Source of the DNA: Coturnix japonica | Lineage: Eukaryota; Chordata; Aves; Galliformes; Phasianidae | NCBI RefSeq assembly: GCF_001577835.2 | Contig: NC_029547.1 | Location: 64,413,110-64,477,109, forward strand | Length of the DNA: 64,000 bases | Direction: 5' to 3' | In this document: in pieces, positions 37,068 to 59,000 of the stretch | Position numbering within the stretch: the first letter of the stretch is position 1 | How the letters are laid out: every line of letters starts with the position of its first letter | The notes under the pieces: generated by a model | Told to the model about the DNA's origin: nothing | The model's input: the letters and a program-made list of their open reading frames with translations, nothing else | Databases searched by the model: none | Program-made: the position numbers and the translations under genes

Positions 37068-37399
37068 ACTGGCTGCAGGGCCTTCACCGTGCTGGTCTTT
37101 GTGATGGTGAGCTGAGACTGCCTGCTTGTCTCAGTCCTCAGTATCACCTATGGCAGATTGGATCATGCAGTTAAAACAAGTGTGCCATATCGTTTTTAAT
37201 GATGGTAGTAAATAGAGCACAAGCTTGTTGCTGAGGGATCAATTCAGTCAAGCTGAGAGAGCTGGAATTTGTACAAATTCATGCATAGTTTTTAATGTAT
37301 TAATGAGTAAACTAAACTTTGCAGACAGTCTGTGGGCTGAGTACTCGAGTTAGAGAGAGGAACAAGAAACAATCCATCAAGAAAACACAGATTTTCAAA

Positions 37400-44448
<7,049 letters not shown>

Positions 44449-44716
44449 TGCCATCTTTTATTTTAAGAGATTGTCGTATCGGTTTTATCCTTGTGTAAAT
44501 CTGTGTTTTTTACTTGGCCTTCAGTGAGGCACCTCAAAATAAGAGTGATTGATTACAGGAGAATGAACGCTGGGCTGGAAGCAGATATGTTTATCTGATG
44601 CATTAATTTTGTAACCGATCAGATGCATTTAATTCAGGAATATATTTATTTTAAAAGTTATGAGGTTTTTCTGACTGTTGCTGCGGGTTTACATGTACAT
44701 TTGTAAATGTGGGAGT

Positions 44717-44722
44717 AATAAA
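44717..44722 (+). terminator. GTF2H2: GTF2H2 poly(A) signal
   Basis: AATAAA in GTAATAAAACTAG, 270 bp after the stop codon. It is the first perfect hexamer and is followed by T-rich sequence. Expected transcript end is about 44740. Confidence 0.75.
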
Positions 44723-45394
44723 ACTAGTTTTTTATTTAGCATGATGGATCTGATGATTCGCGTTCGTCTCTCTGTTCAAAAGAGAAGCCCTGAAAATACG
44801 TGCATCTTTTTCAGTGGATTGTGAAATAGAGCAAAATATTATTGTAAGAAGTTAACAAAGATCTTATAAAGCAATTTTTGGAGTGGTGATAATCTCCTTG
44901 GTTGTGCTGAAAGTGATCCATTGTATTTATTTCCAAGGAAACTACTACTGATACAAAAAGCATAAAAGATGTCCAAGGTGAGACCATCTTTGCATCCAGA
45001 GATCTTCAAGGCTGGGAAAGCTTCCCCCATTGCAAATAAACACATTCTGTAGTAATATTTACTGCAGTGAAATATACTGGTCTCTTCTACAGCAGCATTA
45101 TTATAACAGAAAGAAGGAAGAGAGAACAGGATTAAGTTAGTTATAGGCCATAACTGATGCCTTCCATTGGAAAATGTGTAATTCTGCTAAAAGACAATTA
45201 TTTCTACTTGGTTCTTGTGCTTGTAATGAAATTAATTATGCAAATAATGTACTGTGAAATAGAAATCATAATCCTACATATACAAAAACTATGACTGTAA
45301 GGGCCAAGAAGTCCACAATTTCAATTACCTTCTCACTACCAGAACTTGTACAACTCATTCAGCATCACGCGAACAAAGAGAAAACCAAGATGTA

Positions 45395-46291
45395 AAAGTT
45401 CAAAGAGCAGAACTTTATTTAACAGGCATGTTGAACAGAAAATGAGCCTCTCCAGCTGCCATTCACAGCATTCTGAGCAGAGCCATGGAACAAGACAAGT
45501 CCTCTTAAACTTGGAGGCACACTGTCATTGCCATCATAAACTAGTAAGACAAAATGCTGTCATAAACGTGTCCTAACATAGTATGCTGCAATCGCTAGTG
45601 CAGGTGTTATCGGTCAGACAAAAAGTCAAAGGAATACAACATTAATAAAGGATAACAACAACAAAAATAAACACCCCAAAACCCAAACTTGATGGATCTA
45701 TTACTTCGTTTCAAGAAAGTAAGAAAACATTTTATTGCAGCAGTTCTTTCTAAACGCATATGCCAAGATGTCTTCAAAAAAGAGCACCTACAGTTACTTG
45801 TCTTGGGTAATTTGTCTACTTGTTACCATGGGCAGCTCACTGTTATGAAAACAAAGATTTATCCCCTTTGCACAGATTCTCATCTTCACCATCACCGGGT
45901 GCACAAGTGATGACCATCTCCCAGTGACAAACATCTGCACCTGCCTTCAGAAAAGACGAGAATCAGCAGATCAGATTAGATCAGATTTGTCCTACAAGGA
46001 ACCAAAGAGTATATTGGAGAGTTATCTATACCCCTCATCACAGTGCTTCAATACTGTCCATCATCCTGCCCAAGAAAATAATATTCTACTGCTGCTAGGC
46101 AAAGGAATGGATTCTAACAGAAATGATCTTTACAGAGAGCCATGAAAGCAGGTGGAACTCCTGAAGCCCAATATTTTTGCATAGAATCAAATGCTTTCCA
46201 AGAGATAAAGAGATTTTCAGGTAAGACTGTATCTTCATTTAGTGCCAAATTACCATACTTACAGTCCTTCCAAAGAGTGATGGTGATTCAG
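45395..46291 (-). other. SMN1: SMN 3' UTR, probably split by an exon 7/exon 8-type intron
   Basis: Downstream of the SMN stop codon (46292-46294) a consensus donor (GGACTGTAAGT on the minus strand, junction at 46263/46262) suggests a further non-coding exon, as in mammals. An acceptor candidate TTTCTGTTAG lies near 46115, but I cannot fix it. The minus-strand AATAAA at 45419-45414 marks a likely end near 45395. Confidence 0.55.
45414..45419 (-). terminator. SMN1: SMN poly(A) signal
   Basis: TTTATT on the plus strand reads AATAAA on the minus strand. It lies about 875 bp past the SMN stop. The GTF2H2 end is about 650 bp away, so the two genes are convergent without obvious overlap. Confidence 0.65.
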
Positions 46292-48892
<2,601 letters not shown>

Positions 48893-48980
48893 GGCCGACA
48901 CGCCTCTGCCCGCCGCGCATGCGCACCGCCTACTTCAGGAGGGCGGAGCAATGGCGGCCCCACAATGGCGGCTCCACAGT
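48893..48980 (-). promoter_or_regulatory. SMN1: SMN promoter with NRF1 and YY1-like sites
   Basis: A perfect palindromic NRF1 core GCGCATGCGC lies at 48915-48924, 23 bp upstream of the SMN ATG. A GC box GGGCGG lies at 48941-48946. Two AATGGCGGC motifs (48950-48958 and 48964-48972) match the YY1 core ATGGCGGC. These are common architectures of TATA-less housekeeping promoters. Binding is inferred from motif match. Confidence 0.65.
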
Positions 48981-48985
48981 GTCGG

Positions 48986-48996
48986 CCCCCCCCCCC
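48986..48996. repeat. C11 homopolymer between SMN promoter and SERF1 3' end
   Basis: Eleven consecutive C residues on the plus strand. A length error in the assembly is likely at such a run. Confidence 0.9.
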
Positions 48997-49047
48997 ACAA
49001 TCATATTATCAAACAGTACTGCAGATCAGGCGATATTTCATGCAATG

Positions 49048-49053
49048 TTTTAT
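49048..49053 (-). terminator. SERF1A: SERF1 poly(A) signal
   Basis: TTTATT on plus gives AATAAA on minus, about 390 bp after the SERF1 stop codon. The expected transcript end (about 49030) is only about 140 bp from the SMN start codon. Confidence 0.65.
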
Positions 49054-49440
49054 TGTAAAAATACGATGGGTTTTACAGATTAGACCTCTGTCAGGTTAAG
49101 CACGTTTCACTGCTGTGTTCCACTGCAAATGATGTCGGACTTCAGAAGTTAAGACAAGAAAATGGGGTCTCACTGTAGATATAGAAAACTGACTACTGGA
49201 ACCATTAGTTACACCCTAAATGCAGCAATAGCTGGAGTAAAGCTATTCCTGGGCATAGCAATACCTGCAGTAAAGCTATTCCTAGCCATGACCATGCAGA
49301 CTATAGTCAGTTTAAAAACAGCATTCCAGACAAATCAGCCTATACTAAACAGGAAACAAACTAATGCTGGTTGAACAAAGCTGCGAGATAAACATTTAAC
49401 CATTTAGCAAGCAGTTTTATGAACCATCTTCTAGGCCCTT

Positions 49441-52400
49441 CTACTTGACTGACACGTTTGTTGCTTGCAGAGACTTCCTTTCGTTGGCTGCCTTCTGTTT
49501 CTGCTGCATGATTTCAGAGTCTCTGTGAAGACAAAATAAGGTAAGATTACTGATACTGGATTGCTGTTTTTCTAACAAGAGCTTCATACACCTTTTTAGC
49601 AGCCCTTTATCGATCCCATCTTGATAAAGAGCATATATTATAAAACACTCAGCCAATATCACATCTTCATCCTGGTCACCTCAGCACCCCACGATGCAGA
49701 AATGCCACTAGAGAATTATATAAAATATAATGTAATCCAATGTAATTTTTGAAATAAAGACCACAATGGATCAAACATCTTCAAGAAGGTGTTACATACT
49801 ATTTCCCTGTTAATACCAGGCAAAAAGCTGCTAAAAAGTAATTCCAGGTCTTGCCAAAGAAAAGTCTATGTCTAGCAGCAGACACAGCAAAACCTATATC
49901 CAGGTTTTCTACTTTGAACAGAAGAAATGTACTTAGACCCTATTTCAGCTAAGACAGTGGATGTTTTATGTCTCATTTTTCTTCCCATGTTGCACAATCA
50001 CTCTAATCAGCAGTGCTGTGGATCTTACCTCTGCTTTCTCTGAGATGCAGACAAGCTATCCTCTTTTCTTTTACCTTTGAGAGTTTCCTGAGTCTTCTTC
50101 AGGTTCTTCTGTCGGGCAAGTTCACGCTGATTTCCACCTACAAGACACCATATAGTTTATACAGGTGGTACCACTTTCAAAACACAGTTAGCACGTCCAT
50201 TACAAAAGCATTAACATTGGGCTCATTTTGCAATTAGCAATGACATTATCCTTTGTCATGGTTTGACATGCAAAAAAAGAGCTTATTCTGGGGAGTGTGC
50301 TAATGTCCTGCACAGGGTGGATACCCCTAACACTATGCACATGTGAGGGTGGTTCCATGGTATTCAAAGAATTACTTGAACAAACACTCAGGTAACTTCT
50401 TGCCACAGGGTTTTGTTCACATCTTTCCTTCCTCTGCATGCTGTTTTGATTTCATCCCAATCTTCCTCCTTTTATGAGTTTCTACAAACAGGTGATGCCT
50501 TACTTTGGCAGCAAGGATGCAGTCATTGTTGGTCTACCTACTTTGCATGTGAGGCGCTGTTAGTCTGTTCAACTTACTCCAACCAAACTTGAACAGACAT
50601 GAGACATTTCCCATGCTCAAAAATGAAAGCTCAATTTCACCATCATTTCCACTGTACCCCTTTCAGCTTCTCTCCAGTTAAGATGACCTATGCCATCTCT
50701 CAATCCCCATGACCAACCTCTCCAAACTTCACCTGCCTGTAATTTCAGGTATACAGAGAAAGAACCGGGTGAAAAAGAACATCTGAAGCTTTACTGTTGA
50801 TATAATCCACAGCTTTGTACTAACCATACTTGAGGTGGTAAAGGTACCTGCCATGCAACAAGACAAAAGTGTTCCTTCTTCATACCTGTTTGTATAGTCC
50901 CTGGCAAGAGGTGCTACATACAACTTCCTGAGGGCTGCTCCTGCTTTTGAAGATGTACTTCACCTGTGAATGACCACCTTTAGCAAAAGCAAAGAGAATT
51001 TCTGCTCCATCCTTCTCACAAGCACTCGGTGAGATCCTGTTCCCAGAGTTCTGCCAGCTGAAGTGGTCAATATTTCTTCAGAAACGGAAATGAAATGGCT
51101 ATCTCTGGCAGTATTGGGAGTTGATTAGAACTTGATGAGTCATAAGCAGATGATACATTCCAGGCTATAAATGGTCCTTCGGTTTTGTAGTGCTTAGTGC
51201 ATGAATGTCACATGAGCAGATTTGCAGCAAGGTCTTATGTGGGGCCTGAAGAAACTAAATAAATACTTATCACAAAGAAAAAAAGGTGGGAAGTCAAAAC
51301 ACACTGTTTGAGACAAAATCCATACAGCAGTAACCCTCCATCCTTAACCTTACACACTCCCTTCTTCTTCAATCAAGCAGCATCTGCAGTTATTCCATAC
51401 ATGCATGTATGATCTTCTAAGACTATGTGGCCCTATAACTTCACCTGACATGATGATTGAGCATTCCTATCCCTTAAGAGATGGTGCTGTTTTATGAATT
51501 CTATATATCAATCTAAATCTTCCAAGAAAGGAAGCCAATTCCACTTCCTATAATGAGAAATTCACATGATTTCCAACAGAAGAACAGTACATCCTTCCTG
51601 CCAATACCTGTGCCCTAATAGCTCATCCTGGTCTGCTTCTGCAAGGCACACAGCCTTAGTTCTTCCCATCTGTGCTCTTCCATTTCCAAGATCCAGCTGT
51701 CTCTTAATACAAAGTTAAGCAGAAACTTCTGTGCAGCACTGGAACAAGCTGCTATCATTCCTCCTGGACAGAGGCCAAAGAGAATGGCAGTAAGGATGGA
51801 GTACAGATGCCATGGCCCCAGAGGACCTTCTGAGCAGCAAAGAATCTCATCATGTGTCAGATCTCCAGCGCCACCGTGTTCCAAGATCAGAATGCTGAAG
51901 TAAACAGAGCAGTATCATACAAGGACAAAGGAAGATGGTTACCAGAAAGAAGAAAAGCGTTCATCATTTCAACCAGTCATCAACATCTTGACAGATTTAT
52001 TGCACTTCTGGGCACCTTGTGTGTTTGCTGTTTCAATTTGGTAGTACAAGAACTACCACGAATTTATGAATTCAGAAGCACAGTTTCTAATTAGCAGTGT
52101 AGTCTCATCCTAATTTACCATCTGAACATTTGAAATGAGAGTTTAGCCCACATGTGACTGATACCAAAGGTCTGAACTCCAGACATATACACTAAAGCTG
52201 AGAGCAAACAGCAAGGCAGCATGCCACAGCAGCTGTCCCTTTAGCATCCCAGCACTGTACTGAGCTAAAATGCCTTACAGTAAAACACTATAGCTCTGTT
52301 ATCTTTGTCTGCAGGACATTGTGCTCGTCTTTAATCCTTAACATATAGTTAACTTCTAAGAGCTGGAAAAACAAAGGAAAAAGCATAAAAAGCCTTCCAC

Positions 52401-52763
52401 TTTATGAAACTGAAGATCTGATGTGTGCATGGGCTGTTTGTGATCCAGGTCATCACTTGCAGAACATTCAGAGCTACATCTCTGCTGTTCACCCAGCACT
52501 GTTAATGCCTTTTCACCTTACGTTCCTGTGCTGCCAAATACAACCTCACCAACGCGGTTAACACTCTCAACACGGTTTATCGCAGCACAAACACAACACA
52601 AAGGCGCAGTTCCGTATCCGCCATCACCTGACAGCCCTGTACCCGCAGCCCGGGGGCAGCCGGGCCTTGAGCCCGAGGAACGAACCACCGCACAGCAGCT
52701 CAGCTCGGCGTTAACGTCCCACCCCGCCCGGCTCCACAGCCCCCAATGTAACTTACGGGTCAT
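49441..52763 (-). CDS. SERF1A: SERF1 (small EDRK-rich factor, 4F5 family)
   Basis: Minus-strand coding exons: 52763-52757 (7 nt, M-T and one base), 50137-50029 and 49522-49441. The product is 65 aa, starting [20 protein letters not shown] and continuing with [20 protein letters not shown] and [15 protein letters not shown]. Human SERF1A short form is 62 aa and begins [17 protein letters not shown]. The protein is highly charged and has no globular domain. Family members bind nucleic acid and amyloid-prone proteins and speed amyloid nucleation in vitro. The gene is easy to miss because the first coding exon has only seven bases. That exon is supported by the ATGACCC|GTAAGT border and exact phase. 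Intron 1 (50138-52756, 2.6 kb) contains no repeat or gene that I recognise. The A/B paralogue name cannot be resolved. Here there is one copy. Confidence 0.95.
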
Positions 52764-53087
52764 GGCGAGATGCTCGTATCGCACAACGCCACCGACACCA
52801 CGGCACCAACTAGAACCTTCTGCCGGCCCGCCCACTGCTGGCTCTTTTTATGGAGCTCTACCGGCCCATACGTCACACTGCTCGGGCTGGGGGGCGGGCA
52901 CGGGGTGACGGAGCGCTTCACTACGCCGTGAGGAGGAAGAGGATGAAGAGGAGGGGCAGGAGGATGAGGAGGAGGAGCCCCTTGTATTGCAGCTCTCCAC
53001 CCATGCGTCGCGCTGTGATAACGTCAGCCCCGCGCCGCTGTCTGTGTGAGCCGGCCCGTCCGCGCTGCCCATCTCCATCACCTCGTC
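52764..53087. promoter_or_regulatory. Divergent promoter shared by SERF1 and BDP1
   Basis: The two start codons are 324 bp apart and point away from each other. The interval is CpG-rich. It contains two ACGTCA CRE half-sites (52870-52875 and 53021-53026). A purine-rich GAGGA/GATGAGGAGG tract lies at 52928-52980. No TATA box is placed convincingly for either gene. Confidence 0.7.
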
Positions 53088-56000
53088 ATGTTCCGCCGAG
53101 CCCGCCTCGCAGTGCGGCCCAACGTGCGGCCCGCAGGGAAGGCTGCGGCCGGGGCGGCGGACACGGAGCCGCAGGGCTCCTCCACGGCTCCTAAGGATGA
53201 GGCTGCGGCGGCCGACAGCCTCCCGGCCGAGCACCGGGCCCACAGGTGGGTTCCGTGGGGCTCCGGGTTCTGGCGGTGCCGGTGCCGGCAGGGCGGGGTG
53301 GGCCGGGTGAGCACAGCCACCCCTGTGGGCTGAGTAGCGCTGTGTGCTGTGTGACTCGGCAATATCACCATGCCGGAACGCTATGACTGTTCTTCGGGAT
53401 GCTTTAGTATCATGAATGGTTTCCGTACCCGGTGAGGTTGGGCTGAGGAACAGCTCTCTACAGCTGTCTCCATTCTAACTGCCCTTCAGAACAACCTTCC
53501 CACATGGCTGGCTTGGCCTATTGCATGACTATTTTCTTTTAAAAGCAATCAAAACCTTAGAATCTGTCCTTTACGACATTAAATGGTGTGTTTGTTACGA
53601 CTTCCATTTGCTTTGACTATAAATGCAAGTATTTAGCCAGGTTTACCAGATATTGATGGTGGAAGAAGGGCTAAGCTTACCAGATATTGATGGTGGAAGA
53701 AGNTTACCAGATATTGATGGTGGAAGAAGGGCTAAGCTTACCAGATATTGATGGTGGAAGAAGAGCTAAGCTTACCAGATATTGATGGTGGAAGAAGGGC
53801 TAAGCTTACCAGATATTGATGGTGGAAGAAGNGCTAAGCTTACCAGATATTGATGGTGGAAGAAGGGCTAAGCTTACCAGATATTGATGGTGGAAGAAGG
53901 GAGTGCCCAGCCTGCAGGTATTGGGAGACTGGGGGGAAATTCAGGCAGTAGAGGCTCAGGTGAGAGCTGCCACCTTCTTTCCCACATCTGCTCTTCCCCA
54001 GTTCCAGTTCCACTGAATTCGTGAAGCTTCCATTTGGTTTTGAAGGCTTCCACTAAGCAAATAGGAGAGGGCAGCCCCAGGGATTGACTGCAGTGTAAGC
54101 ATTTATTGGATTCATAGAAAGCTGTTCCTATAGATGATGTGTTTTAAAGGTTGGCTGCCTGGGTGCCTCTGGAGATAGAAGGACATGTGCTCAGTTTGAT
54201 CTGAGTTTTAGGAATCGGGGGGATACTACAGAATGTCGGTTTTTGTGCTCTGAAAAAAAATTAATGGCAAACATGGACATCTTATCTATTTTCTTGCCCC
54301 ACCCAGAGCATTCTGTCCTATCCTCTGCAGTCTGTCCCTGTACTGTTTTTCCTGTTTTCTGATCCCTGAGCTGGTTTTGGTGATTATCAGGGAAGAGAAA
54401 ATTCCCTCAGCATAAAATTTAAAGTTATTTCTAATGTGGTCTCTGCTGATACTGTGGGCTGACTTCAGTAGGCAGCTCAGCCCCACACAGCTGAGAGAAA
54501 ATGGGAAAGGTAAAAGAGAGAAAATGCGTGGGTTCAGATAAAGGCACTTCAGTATGCAAAGCAGAAACTGCACATGCAACTAAATCAAACCAAAGAGTTC
54601 GTTTACTTCTTCCCCTCGAGGGTCTTTTCCAGGAAAGCAGGGCCCATCACACATAATGTTTTTTCCCATTAAAGGATGTATACTAACATGCTGAGAGGTT
54701 ATTTGGAGAACTTCTTCTTTTCATTTATTCCTCCAAAGGCATTTGCTTCTGAGTACTTTTGGAGTTGGGTAATTAAAGCATAGGTGTGGTCGGTGGTACA
54801 GAAACAAGAAAGACATGTGAAGTTAAAAAGCTCTTTATGACTCAGTTGTAATTCTGCTGCAGCTTTACTGTGAGAAGCAGCCAAGGAGATGAATACTAGA
54901 ATTGTTCACAGGTTTTAAGATAATAGTGATGAATTATTTTGCTTGCGCTTTGAAAATTATTCATATGTAAGAGATTAAAACTGTACCTAAATAAGAAAGT
55001 CTCCAAGGAAGGCTGCCCCCTGACGTCCATTTTTTATGCATTCACTCCTTAAACGATTCATGCTTTAAAAGAGAAATTAAGATCACAGATAAGATTGTAT
55101 CTAATTATATTAGGGGAATGCATGAATTCCAGTGAAAAATCATAAAGCTACTTGTGCGTACCTTTAAAAGCATTTTAATAATTTGTAACACATGATGTGG
55201 ATGTGGAATACTTTCTTTACATACATCTGTTAACTTTATTGTACCTTGAAATACGGTATTTTCAACAAGAGATCGGAGCCTCCAAACAGAGGGGCAAAAG
55301 AGAAAGGTGTGTATTTAGCATTGTTGGTCAACTAATTTTGTAGCATTAATACTTAGTATTTGAAAATATGCCATTTTTTATATCTATTAGTTTGAGGAAG
55401 TGGCAGGTGTTGTACAGATCATTTGTGGCTTATTGTATACAGTTATATTTTCCTGTACTATGTTTATACTTCTTGGTGCATTAGCATGTTTTGATAGCAA
55501 GCGTTGTAAATCTGTTACCATATTTCAGACTAATCTCTTATATTTTCCAGTGATGAGAAGACTGACAGCTCAAGTGGTGCTGGAGAAGCTAGTAAACCTA
55601 CAGACATGCCCACGCAGAGAAGAAAACGAATTTCCACTATGCCCAATCTTGTCAAACCCAGAGCTGGGCCTTCATCTGATCTGCATACTGCATCAAAACC
55701 ACAACGGCGAGCATCACAGGCTCCTGATGGCAGTGCTTCCTTTCAGAAGGATTCTCCCCCATCAGAGAGAAGTCATGTTGAAAGTTCTTCAAAGTCTCCC
55801 ATGCTACGTGAAAAGAAAACACCTGTGCCACAAGTGCCACAGTTTTCCCCACTAAAAAAATCAATGAACAAAGAGCAAACTGTTGCTGCTCAAAAAAATG
55901 ATGATACCTTAAAAAATTTACCCTCCCCACTTAAGGAAAGACCAACACAGGAAACGTCAGTGGCACAGGAGGAAAAGCTACCTCCAAAACCATCTCCTGT

Positions 56001-59000
56001 GAAAGAGAAACGAATATGTTCTGACCGTGAAAGGATCCTCAAAGCTCGGAAGTTAAGAGAAATGCTTAAAGAAGAGCTGAAGAAAGAGCGGATGGTAAGC
56101 CTCTACCTTGGGATTTGGGATTTCTTGCATCTTTTAGACCTTCACAAACTGAGTTATGTGGCTTAGCTCTGCCAAGCATTGAATATCTCTGAGAGGGTAA
56201 ATCTCTTAAGGGATATGTAGTCTCCACTCTGATAAATATACTCTTTTCATAAACTAACCAGTTCAGTGTGAAAAGAACAAAAAAACAACCCTCAAATCCC
56301 ACCAACAAAATAACAAACTTCATTTTACTAGGGTACGTAACAAACAAATGCTATATATGAAATGAAAAGTACTTCCTTGTTGAAATTAAGTTTTTTGTTT
56401 TTATACAGAAAGAGTTGAAACACAGGCCTCCAATAATTGAAGGATGTTCTCCACCAGATCGCTCTAAAATGACCATGAGAGACTTGATATACTACCTACC
56501 AGAAAACAATCCAATGAAGTAAGTGTGGCTTTTTTCCTTCCTGGGTTGAATGATTCTTTTTCTGTTTAATGATTATGAGGAGAATTCTCAAATCTGGAGT
56601 GTTAGCACAGATGCAGTATTATTATAATGGCAACAAAAGCTTCTAAGCACTTTCATATAGAAATTAGATGTAATGACTGGTTATAGCCCATTCATCTGTC
56701 TCCTGCTCCAATCATATGCATTTCACCATCCTTATTCCATACTGATCCATCAGGATCACTGTTTCTCCCTCCCTTGGACCCCTCACTTAAATATATCACA
56801 ATAAATTTACATAGTTGTGCAACCTTCTGAATGCATTATGTAAAAGACAGTCACCCTCACTTGAGAAGTGAGTCCACATGAACCTAGTGAGATTCAGTAC
56901 GGCAAAATGTTGCTTTTGGTTGGGGGGGGCAATCCTGTATATGTGTACAGATGGGGAGAATAATTACAAAATGGAAGAGGTTGGAAGGGGCTTTGCAGTT
57001 CCAGCCCCCCTGCTGTGGGCAGGGTTACCACCCATTAGATCAGGCTGCTCTGGGCAAGTTCAGATATAGAAAGAGTTGAAAATCAGAGTTTATGTTTTGT
57101 TGCTTGTTTATGCATTATCCAGTGAAAGTGGGTTTGAGGGAATGAAGCAGAAATATATCAGTATAAACTGGCGTCTCTTAAAAATTCTAGGTCTTCGTTA
57201 GCAGAAGAGAAGAGGACAGAAAAGAGTTCTACTCTGGGTCAAATGAAAGAGTAAGTCTTAGAGATGAAGGTACTTAGATTAAAAAAAAAAGTCGTCTGAT
57301 ATTGGAAAATAGAATGTGTAAATGTAGTAGTATTAATAACATTACATCTTCATTTACTGTTTCAATATCATAGCCCTTCTTTAAAACAAGCTGTGAGAGT
57401 GTTTTGTAAAAGACCCTCTTGCTTTTCATATTACAATTTTGAACTTGTCCATCACACAACAGAATGAAAAGCAGATTTCAGAGTCTGCATGAGCTTGACA
57501 TGTTTATGGGTTGTATTTTAAGTGGTTAATTAAATTGTTGAGCATTTGGCCTACAGAGCAACAATTTGGTGGAGTGCTACCAAAAGTCATACAACTTTTC
57601 TATTTAATATTGTAGACAGGAAGAGAAAAGTACTCCCGATCATGAAGAGGAAGATGAGGAGGAGGCAGAGAATGAGGAGGAAGGTCAGGATGGTCCACTT
57701 CTAGTTCCTCGTGTGAAAGTAGCCGAAGATGGTTCAATTATTCTGGATGAAGAGAGGTAAGTTCTGTGTTTGACTCGTGGACAACAGGTGCTAGATGCTT
57801 CTTTTTTTTGTAGATAGGATTGTTGTTTGAGTGAGGGAGACCCAAGCGTATGATGTGATGAGAGTTGAGCTGTGCTAATATAGAGGACAGTGCAAATATA
57901 CAGCAATATATGAGCAACAATTATTTGTGTCTCAGTAGTGGCAAACTTCCTCTGAAAAACACGTTTTGAGGAAGGAGATAGCAAGGAAGATGTCATGCTT
58001 TGTAAGAGGGCTGAATGTTTGTTAAGGTGATTTTAATTTTAAAAGATATTTTAATTATCTGTCTTTGTACTATATCTAATAAAAAGGGAAAACCAAATTT
58101 GCTTGCACAGTCTGAGTAATCTAATGCTTTTTACCACATTCTTCCATTAAAATAAACAGTAAGGTAGTTACAGTGGATAACAATGCATCCTGACTTATGG
58201 CAGGAAAAGTCTAAGTAGTTGGCCTTTAAATGTTATATGTGTATCTTGCTTGTCAAATGCCTTTTGTCTTTGCTTTTGTAGTTTAACTGTAGAAGTTCTA
58301 AGAACAAAAGGTCCCTGTGTTGTAGAAGAAAATGATCCTATTTTTGAACGTGGCTCTACAACTACATATTCCAGCTTCAGGAAAAGCTTTTATACCAAAC
58401 CATGGTCAAATAAAGGTGGGTGTACCTTTGGTTTCATGTTTTGCATCAGCACAAAGATGTTTTCCACCAGTGCTTTATGCTTAACAAATTTTATTCCCAG
58501 TGAAGTTTATGGATCTGCTTAAGCCTGACATTCCACACCTAAGTTCTTTAAACAAGCAGAGCTCTGATTTTTGTCTGTGAAAATAGGAATGTTTAAAGAA
58601 ATCCAGTGCATTTTGTAGGATACTCATGACTATTTCTGTTATGGAAATTTAGATACCATGGAAATGCTTGCCTTTTTCAGATGGGTAATTTTGGCTTGGG
58701 TTATCAAGATATCTGAGCTCAGTATGGAACAGGTAGCCTTTCTTAGCAACTCTTCTAATGGGTTCTTCCAGCATGGGCGGAAATAAGTTGTTTCTACATT
58801 ATATTTTTCTAATGCATACAGAAGATATGTTTTTCTGTTTTGTTGTTTTTCTGTTATAACTAGCTCTGTTGTTATAACAGAATCATGGCTGATCATGGCT
58901 GACAGCACTGTGCAAAACTTCTTATCATTTTTTAATAACTCATATGGAAAAGTTAGCTTCAGAATATACTGTGCTGCTCTTGGGATGGGCTATTACCCTA

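Noticed and set aside
51615-51884. 89-codon minus-strand frame in SERF1 intron 1
   Set aside because: Some resemblance to generic repeat-derived translations but no family signature I can name. Left unannotated.
55400-55855. 151-codon frame overlapping BDP1 exon 2 with a hydrophobic start
   Set aside because: The hydrophobic part is intronic T-rich DNA, and the rest is out of frame with BDP1 exon 2, whose frame matches human BDP1.
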